A stretch of 28,345 bases of DNA from Chitinophagaceae bacterium (GTDB lineage Bacteria > Bacteroidota > Bacteroidia > Chitinophagales > Chitinophagaceae), in NCBI GenBank assembly GCA_025455665.1, contig JALOMC010000004.1, positions 1-28,345 of the forward strand, read 5' to 3'. Position 1 is the stretch's first letter, and the number at the start of each line of letters is the position of its first letter. Below, in pieces: positions 1 to 7,377 of the stretch. The notes under the pieces were generated by a model. The model made no database searches and had not been told where the DNA came from. It saw only the letters and a program-made list of their open reading frames with translations. A program made the position numbers and the translations under genes.

Positions 1-588
1 ATATGCTTCCAGCGGCTTGTTGGGGCTTTGGTCGGCACCCAGCACCAATATGTAAGGCTTGTCGAGATAGGGTTTCAGCCCACCTTCCCGCACGGCCGAG
101 GTGGGAATCAATACAGAGCCGGTACGCCCCCTGAGTTTGCGAAAAAGCCGCTCCATTGCCCGGCTGCTTAAGGGAGTGTAAATGCCAATGAACCGCATGG
201 GCTGGTGCGCCGGAAAAAACAAGTTATACAGCTCCCAATTCATAAAATGACCCGTCATGAGTTGGCAGCTTTTCCCCTCCGCCTGCAGTTTCTCAAACAC
301 ACTGGTATCGCAAACAAAGCGCTGGCACACCCAGCGGTCGCTGGCGGTCAGCAGTTTGATGGTTTCCATCCAGGTGTCTATAAAAATGGTTTCAAACTGT
401 CGGCGAATGGCGGCTATCTCCTTGACCGACTTATCCGGGAAGGAATGCCGCAGATTCGTTTCCAACACCTTTCTGCGGTAGCCAAATGCACCAAACAGCA
501 GCAGGCGAACCCCATCGCCCAACAAATACAACAGCCACATGGGCCACAACGAAAAGAAGCCGAGAATAAGGAGCCAAACGTAATACAA
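1..588 (-). CDS. Lysophospholipid / late lipid A acyltransferase (LpxL/HtrB family), partial
   Basis: This gene runs off the left edge, so its C-terminus is missing. The visible 196 codons read as an inner-membrane acyltransferase that adds a secondary acyl chain to a lipid A precursor. The N-terminus is a hydrophobic segment, followed by a YRRKVLETNLRHSFPDKS stretch typical of LpxL-like proteins. The catalytic H-x4-E motif is seen as GHFMNWE (complement of about 238-258), and ADQSP lies near the window edge. The start is not obvious. After two stop codons at 616-621 the frame has no ATG until 540. A TTG at 588 gives MYYVWLLILGFF, which matches the usual family N-terminus far better than the ATG at 540. 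It follows nadB by 30 bases on the same strand and may share its transcript. The family call is secure; the exact acyl position is not. Confidence 0.85.
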   Translation of the reverse strand, partial: MYYVWLLILGFFSLWPMWLLYLLGDGVRLLLFGAFGYRRKVLETNLRHSFPDKSVKEIAAIRRQFETIFIDTWMETIKLLTASDRWVCQRFVCDTSVFEKLQAEGKSCQLMTGHFMNWELYNLFFPAHQPMRFIGIYTPLSSRAMERLFRKLRGRTGSVLIPTSAVREGGLKPYLDKPYILVLGADQSPNKPLEAY

Positions 589-618
589 CCACCTGCTTTT
601 TAGTTGGGCCGAAAGCTA

Positions 619-2217
619 CTACAGAACAATATTTTGCCGCAATTCATTTTTGCTGGGATAGTCGGTATTGTAATGCAAACCGCGGCTTTCGTGCCTGAAC
701 TGGGCGCATTTAACGATAAGGTAGCCCACCGTAATCATATTGCGCAGTTCGCACAGTTGTGGCGATACCACGCTGGTTTTGTACAGCTCTTCTATTTCTT
801 CGTGCAGCAAGTCGAGGCGCCGCAAGGCTCGCTGCAGGCGCACATTATTGCGCACTATGCCCACATAGTCGCTCATCAGTAGTTGTAGTTCCTTCAGGCT
901 TTGTGTTATCAAAATCATTTCGCGGGGGTCGGTAGTGCCACGGGCATCCCAGTCTGGTACAGCGGTTTGGTTATGGGTATCGGGCAGGCGGCTCACACTG
1001 TCGGCTGCTGCCCGGTGTGAAAATACCAGGGCTTCCAGTAGCGAATTGCTGGCCAGCCGGTTGGCGCCATGCAGCCCGGTTGATGCACACTCGCCGGCCG
1101 CATACAGCCGCTGTATGGAGGTGCGGCCCAGGTGATCGGTCTTTACACCGCCGCAGCTGTAGTGCGCCGCCGGCGCCACCGGTATCATGTGCTGCGTCAC
1201 GTCTATACCCAGGCTTTTGCACTTTTCGTAAATGTTGGGAAAATGATGCACGAACTGATCAACCGGTATGTGGCGGCAGTCCAGATACACATGTTCCGTG
1301 CCATTTATTTTCATTTCGCTGTCAATGGCCCGCGCCACAATGTCGCGGGGCGCCAGATCGCGGCGGTCATCGTATCGCTCCATAAAGGCCTCGCCACGGT
1401 GGTTACGAAGAATGCCGCCATCGCCACGTACCGCCTCGGTAATCAAAAAACTCTGCCCACGCAGGCCAGGCTCGTACAAGGCCGTGGGGTGAAACTGGAT
1501 AAACTCCATGTTTTCGATACGGCCTTTGGCCCGGTATACCATGGCCACCCCATCGCCGGTAGCAATGGCGGGGTTAGTGGTGCTGCGGTATACCGCGCCG
1601 TTTCCGCCGGTGGCCAGCAGGGTCATACGGCTCAGTATCCGCTCGATGCCGTGTGTCTCAAGATTGAGCACGTACACGCCATAGCACGTGATATCGGGTG
1701 TACTTTTTGTAACCAAAAAGCCCAGGTGGTGCTGGGTAATGAGGTCCAGCACAAAATAGTGGCTCCAGATTCGGATATTGGACAGCGTGGCGGCTTTGGC
1801 CAGCAGGGCTCGCTCTATTTCCTGGCCGGTTACGTCTTTGTGGTGCAAAATGCGGTGCTCGCTGTGGCCCCCCTCGCGGCCAAGAGCGTACTCGCCATCG
1901 GCCGCCATATCGAAGCGGGTACCCCAATCGATGATTTCGCGGATGCGTTCGGGGCCCTCTGTCACTACAATCCGCACAGCCTCCGCATCACAAAGGCCAT
2001 CGCCAGCCACCAGCGTATCATCTATGTGTTTGCTAAAGCTGTCGTTCATTTCATCCCACACGCCGGCTATACCGCCTTGGGCATACTTGGTATTTGTTTC
2101 GTCGCTGTAGGTTTTGGTCAGTATCAGTACCTGCTTGTCGGGCTGCGCTTCAGCTACTTTTACTGCGTATGTAAGGCCTGCTATGCCAGACCCTATCACC
2201 AAAAAATCGGTTTGCAT
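619..2217 (-). CDS. nadB: L-aspartate oxidase
   Basis: A cytoplasmic FAD enzyme that oxidises L-aspartate to iminoaspartate, the first step of de novo NAD synthesis; NadA then makes quinolinate. The 532-residue protein begins with the dinucleotide-binding motif FLVIGSGIAGL (glycines 9, 11, 14). It carries the succinate-dehydrogenase/aspartate-oxidase signatures TKYAQGGIAGV, HSEHRILHHKD, EFIQFHPTALY, an R-D-L-A-P-R-D segment, and AAGECASTGLHGANRLASNSLLEALV near residue 370. The C-terminal helical domain is present, so it looks full length. The ATG at 2217 puts the FAD motif at the usual distance from the start; a longer frame to 2247 would add ten residues not expected in the family. nadA and nadC are not in the window. 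It lies 118 bases downstream of the response regulator on the same strand. It ends in two consecutive TAG codons. Confidence 0.96.
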   Translation of the reverse strand: MQTDFLVIGSGIAGLTYAVKVAEAQPDKQVLILTKTYSDETNTKYAQGGIAGVWDEMNDSFSKHIDDTLVAGDGLCDAEAVRIVVTEGPERIREIIDWGTRFDMAADGEYALGREGGHSEHRILHHKDVTGQEIERALLAKAATLSNIRIWSHYFVLDLITQHHLGFLVTKSTPDITCYGVYVLNLETHGIERILSRMTLLATGGNGAVYRSTTNPAIATGDGVAMVYRAKGRIENMEFIQFHPTALYEPGLRGQSFLITEAVRGDGGILRNHRGEAFMERYDDRRDLAPRDIVARAIDSEMKINGTEHVYLDCRHIPVDQFVHHFPNIYEKCKSLGIDVTQHMIPVAPAAHYSCGGVKTDHLGRTSIQRLYAAGECASTGLHGANRLASNSLLEALVFSHRAAADSVSRLPDTHNQTAVPDWDARGTTDPREMILITQSLKELQLLMSDYVGIVRNNVRLQRALRRLDLLHEEIEELYKTSVVSPQLCELRNMITVGYLIVKCAQFRHESRGLHYNTDYPSKNELRQNIVL

Positions 2218-2335
2218 GCTTGTTTGATTGGCTTCTGAAGGGTACACTACGGTGCAGTGCCCGGTGCATTAACAGCAAAAGTGTAAGCACAGTTCGGCCG
2301 GCGCCGTGTAGCAGTATCCGGCTGACACCGGAGCC

Positions 2336-2983
2336 TCATTTAGGATTGAACAGCTCGTGCTGAATAGCGTAGATGACAAGGCCTGCTGTGTTTTTTACCT
2401 GCATCCGATCGATCAGGCGCTGGCGATAGCCCTCCACCGTGCGTACGCTCATGTACATCCGGTCGGCTATCTCTTTGTTGGTGCATTCTTCGCAAATCAG
2501 CTTGATGATTTCGATCTCCCGATCGTTGAAATCGATCTTTTCCTGCTTAGGACCGGCATGCCGGCTGCGAGCTACCATTGTAGCCAGCTTTTGCGAGGTG
2601 CTTTTGCAGTAGTACGTCTTTTCCATGTACACGTGCATAATAGCCTCCTGCACTTCCTCTTTGTCCACGTTCTTTAGCAGGTAGCCAGATGCTCCAGCGT
2701 CCAGCATTTCCATAATCTGCTCCTCCTCATCAAACATGCTGAGGCCAATGATGCCAATGGCAGGCCACATTGCTTTGATTTGGCGGGCTGCTTCTATGCC
2801 ATCCATGATGGGCATTTTGATGTCGGTAATGACTACATCGGGCTGCAGCTCCTTTACCATCTCCAGTAGTTCCCGGCCATTTTCGGCCTCACCTACCAGC
2901 TCTACATCCTTGTTGCGGCTTAGCATCAGCTTAAAGCCGTCGCGAAAGATTTCGTGGTCATCTGCTATCAGCACTTTTATCAT
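2336..2983 (-). CDS. NarL/FixJ-type response regulator
   Basis: A two-component transcription regulator of 215 residues. The receiver domain (about 1-120) starts MIKVLIADDHEIFRDGF, with acidic residues D8 and D9 and the phospho-acceptor D54 in VVITDIKMPIMDG. A LuxR-type helix-turn-helix (about 150-212) contains FNDREIEIIKLICEECTNKEIADRM and SVRTVEGYRQRLIDRM. The ATG at 2983 is chosen because it starts the receiver fold exactly; it lies inside the end of the kinase gene, overlapping by 26 bases, so the two are probably translationally coupled. The partner kinase is the neighbouring gene. The target genes are unknown. A palindrome at 4962-4977 near the head of this cluster is a possible binding site, which is inference. 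Confidence 0.95.
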   Translation of the reverse strand: MIKVLIADDHEIFRDGFKLMLSRNKDVELVGEAENGRELLEMVKELQPDVVITDIKMPIMDGIEAARQIKAMWPAIGIIGLSMFDEEEQIMEMLDAGASGYLLKNVDKEEVQEAIMHVYMEKTYYCKSTSQKLATMVARSRHAGPKQEKIDFNDREIEIIKLICEECTNKEIADRMYMSVRTVEGYRQRLIDRMQVKNTAGLVIYAIQHELFNPK

Positions 2984-3749
2984 GGCTCTTGGTATTCTGC
3001 GTGGCCAAAGGTATCTCGAACAGGTATTTGGTGCCTTTCCCTTTACCAGATTCGAACGAAAAACTGCCACCCATCACATCTGTCCGGCTTTGCAGGTTTA
3101 GCAAACCAAGCCCACCGCCACGCTTGGCTATCTCGTCGTAGTCAAAGCCTACCCCATTGTCGGCAGTGGCCAGCTTTAGTTGGTCGGCACCTATTTCAAG
3201 CTCTATCAGCAAGCGGTCTGCCTGCGAGTGCTTGACACTGTTGTGCACTATTTCCTGCACCAAACGGTACACATTTACCTCTTGTACCTCGGGCAAGCGG
3301 CGGTCGCCACTGCACCTGAATTCAATAGAGGGCTTGCCTTGCGCTGGCATTTTACTTATAAACTCTGCAATGGCCGCCTTCAGCCCCTTGCGTACCAGGG
3401 TATTTGGCAGCAGATTGTTTGATATTTCCCGCATGCGGCGGATGATATCGTCGATATAGCGGTTGCTTTTGTCAATCAGTGCCGTCTCTTCCGGGTCTTG
3501 CCCTTCCAGATGGTTGATTTGTATTTTAACAGCCGACAGCAGCGGCCCTACCTCATCATGCAGATCGCTGGCAATGCGTTTTCGCTCTTTTTCCAGTGTG
3601 CCAATTTCCGCACGTATTTTCTCCAGAGAAAGTTGGCGAAACTTTTTTTGCTGCCGGATGATGGAAACGATGAAGTATAGCAGGATAATGCCAATGACGA
3701 TGGAAACCGTCAGGATAGCTGTAAGAAGTTCTTTTTCCTCGGAATGCAT
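2958..3749 (-). CDS. Sensor histidine kinase, NarX/DesK-like (HisKA_3)
   Basis: A 263-residue membrane-anchored kinase. One transmembrane helix (about 8-31) is followed by a charged coiled coil. Next comes a HisKA_3 dimerisation domain with phospho-acceptor His64 in RIASDLHDEVGPLLSAV, and a GHKL ATPase domain (about 160-255). The ATPase domain has an N-box VHNSVKHS, a DNGVGFDYDE motif and GGGLGLLNLQSRTDVMGG. There is no periplasmic or other sensor domain, so the signal must be read by the single helix or by a partner. The gene overlaps the upstream membrane-protein gene by 40 bases and the downstream regulator by 26. This makes a compact three-gene unit in which the multi-pass protein could be the sensor. 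That role is inference from gene order. Confidence 0.94.
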   Translation of the reverse strand: MHSEEKELLTAILTVSIVIGIILLYFIVSIIRQQKKFRQLSLEKIRAEIGTLEKERKRIASDLHDEVGPLLSAVKIQINHLEGQDPEETALIDKSNRYIDDIIRRMREISNNLLPNTLVRKGLKAAIAEFISKMPAQGKPSIEFRCSGDRRLPEVQEVNVYRLVQEIVHNSVKHSQADRLLIELEIGADQLKLATADNGVGFDYDEIAKRGGGLGLLNLQSRTDVMGGSFSFESGKGKGTKYLFEIPLATQNTKSHDKSADSR

Positions 3750-4375
3750 ATGGCTGCTATTAGGAAAATGAGATACTGAACCACGACAAGATAGCGGTTC
3801 AGGTCATTTATCTGCTTCAAAAATTCATTGGAGAATCCGCGAAGGGTGAAGGCATCATTGAAAATGCGATACGTGTAGTACATAATGAGACCAATGCAGA
3901 AAAGAAACTTGGGGTTTCGAAGCATATTCTCCCGCTCGGCTACTATCAGCCCATTGATGCACTGAATGGCCAATATGACCAATGCCAATGCAAAAGCAAT
4001 GCGAAACCACAAGCGTCGTACATGTATCATCCAGCCATCCAGCACAAAATAATCGGCGAACCAAAGAAGGGTGAGTGTGCCCCCGATCGCCCATAGCCAC
4101 TGATAGCTGATGACCTTCCAGCTGGCAAACTGCCAGATGTAGAGCCACATGAGCACCAGCACAAAATAGTTGTAGCTGGCAATAGAGCGTTCGCCAATGC
4201 CATTGCGAATCAAAATGTAGCGAAAAGTCTCGTTGAGCAATAAACCAGCAAAGGCGATGAACAAGGGCCGATAGCTATTGTCAATTTTCTTCCACTTGAT
4301 AAGGCCGGCCAGAAGGGGCAACACGACAGATCCGCCGAACAAGTAGTTGAGGAAGTATTGAAAATCTTTATCCAT
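3710..4375 (-). CDS. Multi-pass membrane protein, candidate sensor for the adjacent kinase
   Basis: I do not recognise a named family. The 221-residue protein has about six to seven hydrophobic segments: residues around 14-27, 35-50, 68-83, 88-108, 120-140, 152-166 and 195-211. Aromatic residues are frequent. The N-terminal half resembles the layout of small 7TM sensor-like proteins often encoded before Bacteroidota two-component pairs. The start ATG at 4375 follows a 73-base gap after the upstream gene. The 3' end overlaps the kinase start by 40 bases, an arrangement that suggests fixed stoichiometry. Because the kinase has only one helix and no sensor domain, this protein is a reasonable candidate signal receptor. 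That is inference; it could equally be an unrelated membrane protein. Confidence 0.75.
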   Translation of the reverse strand: MDKDFQYFLNYLFGGSVVLPLLAGLIKWKKIDNSYRPLFIAFAGLLLNETFRYILIRNGIGERSIASYNYFVLVLMWLYIWQFASWKVISYQWLWAIGGTLTLLWFADYFVLDGWMIHVRRLWFRIAFALALVILAIQCINGLIVAERENMLRNPKFLFCIGLIMYYTYRIFNDAFTLRGFSNEFLKQINDLNRYLVVVQYLIFLIAAICIPRKKNFLQLS

Positions 4376-4448
4376 GATCAGAGGGTACGTCGGGCATCAT
4401 GAAAACAAAAAAAGGTAAAAGGGCATGGGACCATGCGGGCTACCAAAA

Positions 4449-4907
4449 TCAGGGCAAAGGCGGAGCCGGATAAGGCGGGCAGGTTTGCGTGTCGTCCAGC
4501 ACACCTTCGTTGGGGTCTTCATCGCCGCCGCTCTTCAATGCTTTGCCGCTCTTTGCCTTTTTGGCCATAGGAGCTACCGGTGGATAGGTAATGTTTTCGC
4601 CTTTTTCGTCAAACGCTACCAGCACCAGTGTCATTTGCCCATTATCGTCAAGGCCGGGGTAAATGCGCAGCCCCACTGCTCCCGTTTCTTTCAAAAGCTT
4701 TTGTACTCCCTTTTTGTTGAACTGATAGGCATTTGGCAAGGGCGGAGTATCGGCCGGTGCAGGGCTGCCTGCGGCTACGGCAGCCGCCAGTTCCTTGGCA
4801 AACTTTTGATACTTGCGGGCCATTTTTTTGGCTTTGGCCAGATCAATCTGGTGCGACTTGGCCTGCAATTGCATTACAGCATCTGCTTTAGTGATTTTTT
4901 TTGGCAT
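4449..4907 (-). CDS. Conserved hypothetical protein, Bacteroidota type
   Basis: A 152-residue soluble protein without signal peptide or membrane segment. Residues 1-45 are a basic, probably helical region rich in K and A. A central part contains FNKKGVQKLLKETGAVGLRIYPGLDDNGQMTLVLVAFDEKGENI, probably a small alpha/beta fold. The C-terminal third is low complexity (KKAKSGKALKSGGDEDPNEG) and ends DDTQTCPPYPAPPLP. The central and terminal patterns look like a hypothetical family I associate with Bacteroidota, but I know no function. It is the first gene of a minus-strand run leading into the membrane protein, kinase and regulator. A palindrome and a degenerate second copy lie 55-92 bases upstream of its start. 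Confidence 0.75.
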   Translation of the reverse strand: MPKKITKADAVMQLQAKSHQIDLAKAKKMARKYQKFAKELAAAVAAGSPAPADTPPLPNAYQFNKKGVQKLLKETGAVGLRIYPGLDDNGQMTLVLVAFDEKGENITYPPVAPMAKKAKSGKALKSGGDEDPNEGVLDDTQTCPPYPAPPLP

Positions 4908-4961
4908 AAATGATTGGTTTATAAGTGCTCTAATATAGCAAAGGTTACTGCAAACACCGGT

Positions 4962-4998
4962 TGCGTATTTCTACGCAGTCAATTGCGTATTTCCCCGC
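4962..4998. promoter_or_regulatory. Palindromic site plus degenerate second copy, candidate operator
   Basis: TGCGTA-TTTC-TACGCA at 4962-4977 is a perfect inverted repeat. Exactly 22 bases (about two helical turns) later TGCGTATTTC recurs at 4984-4993, followed by an imperfect right arm (CCCGC). The pair sits between the divergently oriented gene at 4907 and the presumed RNA promoter at 4998-5029. A NarL-type regulator is encoded in the same cluster and such proteins bind paired short repeats, so it is a candidate ligand; this is inference. Confidence 0.4.
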
Positions 4999-5029
4999 TT
5001 GCTGCGGCCAACCTGCCTGACCAACTTTG
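4998..5029 (+). promoter_or_regulatory. Possible Bacteroidota-type promoter for a non-coding RNA
   Basis: CTTG at 4998-5001 is followed after 20 bases by CAACTTTG at 5022-5029. This is close to the Bacteroidota consensus TTTG-N19-TAnnTTTG, with one mismatch in each box. It lies upstream of a gene-free stretch ending in a clear plus-strand terminator. Weak on its own. Confidence 0.25.
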
Positions 5030-5034
5030 ACTCA

Positions 5035-5319
5035 ACAAACACACACCCCCCCTATTGGCGCCCTGCACAGCAAGCCACTAACGGCTGCACAAAGGGTTGC
5101 AAAAGCTTAGTCCAGGAGCCGGCCCCGTAAGGCCTCTGCCTGGTTGCTCTCCTCAAGTTAGTCGTGCGGAAAAGGCCCGTTGCTCCTGGTAAATGGGACA
5201 AGCCATCCAAACGCTGATACATATTTCTTCGATTGGACAAGTGCCACACCTAAAGCCTGTCCTTTCAAGGCTGTTTTCTCATCACGCTCACAGCCGGACT
5301 TTCTAGTCCGGCTTTTTTT
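5035..5319 (+). ncRNA. Candidate structured non-coding RNA
   Basis: No convincing protein gene lies on the plus strand between 4908 and 5319, yet a strong intrinsic terminator ends the stretch, so something is transcribed here. The sequence supports folding. CCAGGAGC (5112-5119) pairs perfectly with GCTCCTGG (5182-5189), GCTT (5105-5108) pairs with AAGC (5200-5203) outside it, and smaller GC-rich hairpins lie at about 5070-5092 and 5119-5134. I looked for the hallmarks of tmRNA, RNase P RNA, SRP RNA and tRNA and did not find them. A 6S-like rod is possible but not shown. Boundaries are estimates: the 5' end from a weak promoter, the 3' end from the terminator. Confidence 0.35.
5292..5319 (+). 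terminator. Intrinsic terminator
   Basis: AGCCGGACT / AGTCCGGCT forms a perfect 9-bp stem with the 4-base loop TTCT, followed by seven T residues (5313-5319). It has no T tract on the other strand, so it acts on plus-strand transcripts coming from the stretch before it. Confidence 0.85.
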
Positions 5320-5345
5320 ATTGCCGGTTTGACTACTGCATTTAC

Positions 5346-5362
5346 CATAACCGAAGGTTATA
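5346..5362. promoter_or_regulatory. Palindromic operator, copy 1 (bicarbonate module)
   Basis: ATAACC-GAA-GGTTAT at 5347-5361 is a perfect 6-bp inverted repeat with a 3-base spacer. With its flanks it is a 17-mer that differs by one base from the site at 9018-9034. It overlaps the first bases of a promoter box TATATTTG, so a bound protein would affect initiation. The spacing fits the T-N11-A rule of LysR-type sites, which is only suggestive. No regulator gene is near. Confidence 0.65.
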
Positions 5363-5366
5363 TTTG
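5359..5366 (+). promoter_or_regulatory. Promoter -7 box TATATTTG
   Basis: A perfect match to the Bacteroidota -7 consensus TAnnTTTG, 15 bases before the ATG at 5382. No good TTTG box lies 19 bases upstream, which suggests dependence on the factor that binds the overlapping palindrome. Confidence 0.5.
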
Positions 5367-5381
5367 CTGGTACCAGCCATC

Positions 5382-5702
5382 ATGATCCTTCGTATTGCCG
5401 TCAGCTTTTTGATGTGCCTGCAGCTTTACGCGTTGTCAGGCCCGCCTGCCCACCCGACTCCATCGGGAGACATTGGCAGCTATTGCGCTGATTGGATAGC
5501 CACAGCAGAAGACCTGGAGGAGGAAGAAGATGACAAAACTACCCGGCCATGCCACACTGAAGGCCGCCTGAGCCGGGCGATCAACTGCGGGCAGCCCGAT
5601 GGCTACCACAGGGACCACGCTATTTCACCAGGGCCAGCGCTGCCTTTATGCTACCCGGCCGACGTGCCCATTCCGCCACCATTAGTAGCGGCATCCAGGT
5701 AA
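5382..5702 (+). CDS. Small putative secreted protein, uncertain
   Basis: A 106-residue frame that begins right after a good promoter box. Residues 1-20 (MILRIAVSFLMCLQLYALSG) look like a signal peptide. The rest is proline-rich with an acidic run LEEEEDD and five cysteines, and shows no domain I know. It is the first frame of the presumed carbon transport operon, 55 bases before the SulP gene. The composition is unusual for the neighbourhood, so it may be a non-coding leader rather than a protein. The case for coding is position, signal-like start and length; against it, no recognisable family. Confidence 0.35.
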   Translation: MILRIAVSFLMCLQLYALSGPPAHPTPSGDIGSYCADWIATAEDLEEEEDDKTTRPCHTEGRLSRAINCGQPDGYHRDHAISPGPALPLCYPADVPIPPPLVAASR

Positions 5703-5757
5703 CATCCGCTGCACTTTTTCCGCCCTTCTTTCATCTGTTTTTTTATTGTCTGATTGC

Positions 5758-7323
5758 ATGCATCGATTCTTTAAAACGGCCGGTGCCGACTTTCCTGCTT
5801 CCGTTGTTGTGTTTCTGGTGGCACTGCCGCTATGCCTGGGGGTGGCCGTAGCCTCCGATGCGGCACCTGTTACCGGCATTGTAGCTGGTGTAGTGGGAGG
5901 CCTGATAGTGGGCTTGCTAAGTGGCAGCCAACTGAGTGTGAGTGGCCCCGCCGCCGGCCTTACGGCTATTGTAGCTGGTGGCATCGCCAAGCTGCAGTCG
6001 TACGAAGTTTTTTTACTAAGTGTAGTGCTGGCGGGCGTGTTTCAGTTGGGGCTGGGCTACCTCAAGGCAGGCATCATTGGCGATTACATTCCAAACTCAG
6101 TCATCAAAGGCATGCTGGCCGCCATTGGCCTCATCCTTATTCTAAAGCAGATTCCTCACTTTTTAGGCTATGATGCCGACCCCGAAGGGCAGGAATCATT
6201 TTTACAACCCGATAAGAAAAACACCTTTACCGAACTGGTAGAGGCCATACTACACCCCTCGCTGGGTGCCATTATAGTTGGGCTGGCCGGTTCTGCCATC
6301 CTGCTGGTGTTTGAGCGGCCCTTCATCAAATCGAAACGCATTTTTCAGTGGATACCCGGACCGCTGCTGGTGGTACTCAGCGGTATTGGGCTGAACTACT
6401 GGTTTGGCCGCAGCTTGCCACAGTGGCAGCTACAGGGCGATCACCTGGTGGTGTTAGATGTGTTTGCTGCGCCGGCTGCCTTTTTCCGTTCACTGCCTCA
6501 GCCGGCCTTTGGCCAGTGGCTGCAGCCCGCCGTCTGGACTACTGCCATCACACTGGCCATTGTAGCCAGCCTTGAAACCCTGCTAAGCATAGAGGCAGTA
6601 GATAAAATAGATCCTGCCAAACGCATCAGTCCCACCAACCGCGAACTAAAGGCGCAAGGCATCGGCAATATTGTTTCCGGACTACTCGGCGGACTACCGG
6701 TTACGTCGGTTATTGTACGCAGCTCGGCCAATGTAACAGCCGGTGCCAAAACAAAGCTATCGGCCATTTTGCACGGCTTGCTGCTGCTATCGGCCGTACT
6801 GTTTATCCCTGGCCTGCTCAATCTTATTCCAAAAGCCTCGTTGGCTGCCATTCTCATTTTTACGGGGTACAAGCTGGCCAAAGTCAGTCTTTTCAAAGAA
6901 TACTACCACAAAGGCATGACGCAGTTTCTGCCCTTCGTCATCACAGTTGTTGCCATTCTTTTTACCGATCTGTTGGTTGGCATTATGGTAGGCATCCTTG
7001 CCGGTTTGTATTTTGTATTGCAAAGCAATTTCAAGTCGGCCATCTTTTTCATAAAGGATGACGAACGCTATCTCATCCGCTTTCGCAAAGAGGTATCATT
7101 TTTAAACAAGGGACTGCTGAAAAAAGTGATTGAGAAAATACCCGATAACTCAGCGGTGCTGATAGATGCCACCAAAAGCGAATTCATTGACCGCGACATT
7201 ATCGACCTGGTAAACGACTTTATTGTAAACGCAGATACCCGCGGCATTCGGGTGTACCTGAAGTATCAGTCGAATGATGCCCGCAGTTTTTTTGAAGACA
7301 AGAATAAACGAGTGATGCAGTAA
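5758..7323 (+). CDS. SulP/SLC26 family anion transporter, probably bicarbonate
   Basis: A 521-residue inner-membrane transporter. The core has about 10-14 membrane segments, starting with FPASVVVFLVALPLCLGVAVASDAAPVTGIVAGVVGG and including GSQLSVSGPAAGLTAIV, the SulP substrate-site signature. The conserved NIVSGLLGGLPVTSVIVRSSANVTAGAKTKLS segment lies near residue 305. The C-terminal 100 residues form a STAS-like cytoplasmic domain (NSAVLIDATKSEFIDRDIIDLVNDF). SulP proteins carry sulfate, bicarbonate (as cyanobacterial BicA) or other anions. Here the carbonic anhydrase gene 54 bases downstream and the SbtA-type gene beyond argue for bicarbonate. The ATG at 5758 gives the usual short N-terminus before helix 1. 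The substrate is inferred from context, not from residues. Confidence 0.93.
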   Translation: MHRFFKTAGADFPASVVVFLVALPLCLGVAVASDAAPVTGIVAGVVGGLIVGLLSGSQLSVSGPAAGLTAIVAGGIAKLQSYEVFLLSVVLAGVFQLGLGYLKAGIIGDYIPNSVIKGMLAAIGLILILKQIPHFLGYDADPEGQESFLQPDKKNTFTELVEAILHPSLGAIIVGLAGSAILLVFERPFIKSKRIFQWIPGPLLVVLSGIGLNYWFGRSLPQWQLQGDHLVVLDVFAAPAAFFRSLPQPAFGQWLQPAVWTTAITLAIVASLETLLSIEAVDKIDPAKRISPTNRELKAQGIGNIVSGLLGGLPVTSVIVRSSANVTAGAKTKLSAILHGLLLLSAVLFIPGLLNLIPKASLAAILIFTGYKLAKVSLFKEYYHKGMTQFLPFVITVVAILFTDLLVGIMVGILAGLYFVLQSNFKSAIFFIKDDERYLIRFRKEVSFLNKGLLKKVIEKIPDNSAVLIDATKSEFIDRDIIDLVNDFIVNADTRGIRVYLKYQSNDARSFFEDKNKRVMQ

Positions 7324-7377
7324 CCTCACTGCTTGCTTCCTTCCCCCCTTTTGTACCCAACCAAACCCACCGCAATT

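Noticed and set aside
1132..2238. A 368-codon open frame on the plus strand
   Set aside because: It lies wholly antisense to nadB, whose protein is unmistakable, and its own translation shows no domain.
5193..5306. A 37-codon frame on the plus strand in the gene-free stretch
   Set aside because: It runs into the terminator stem and shows no protein-like character.
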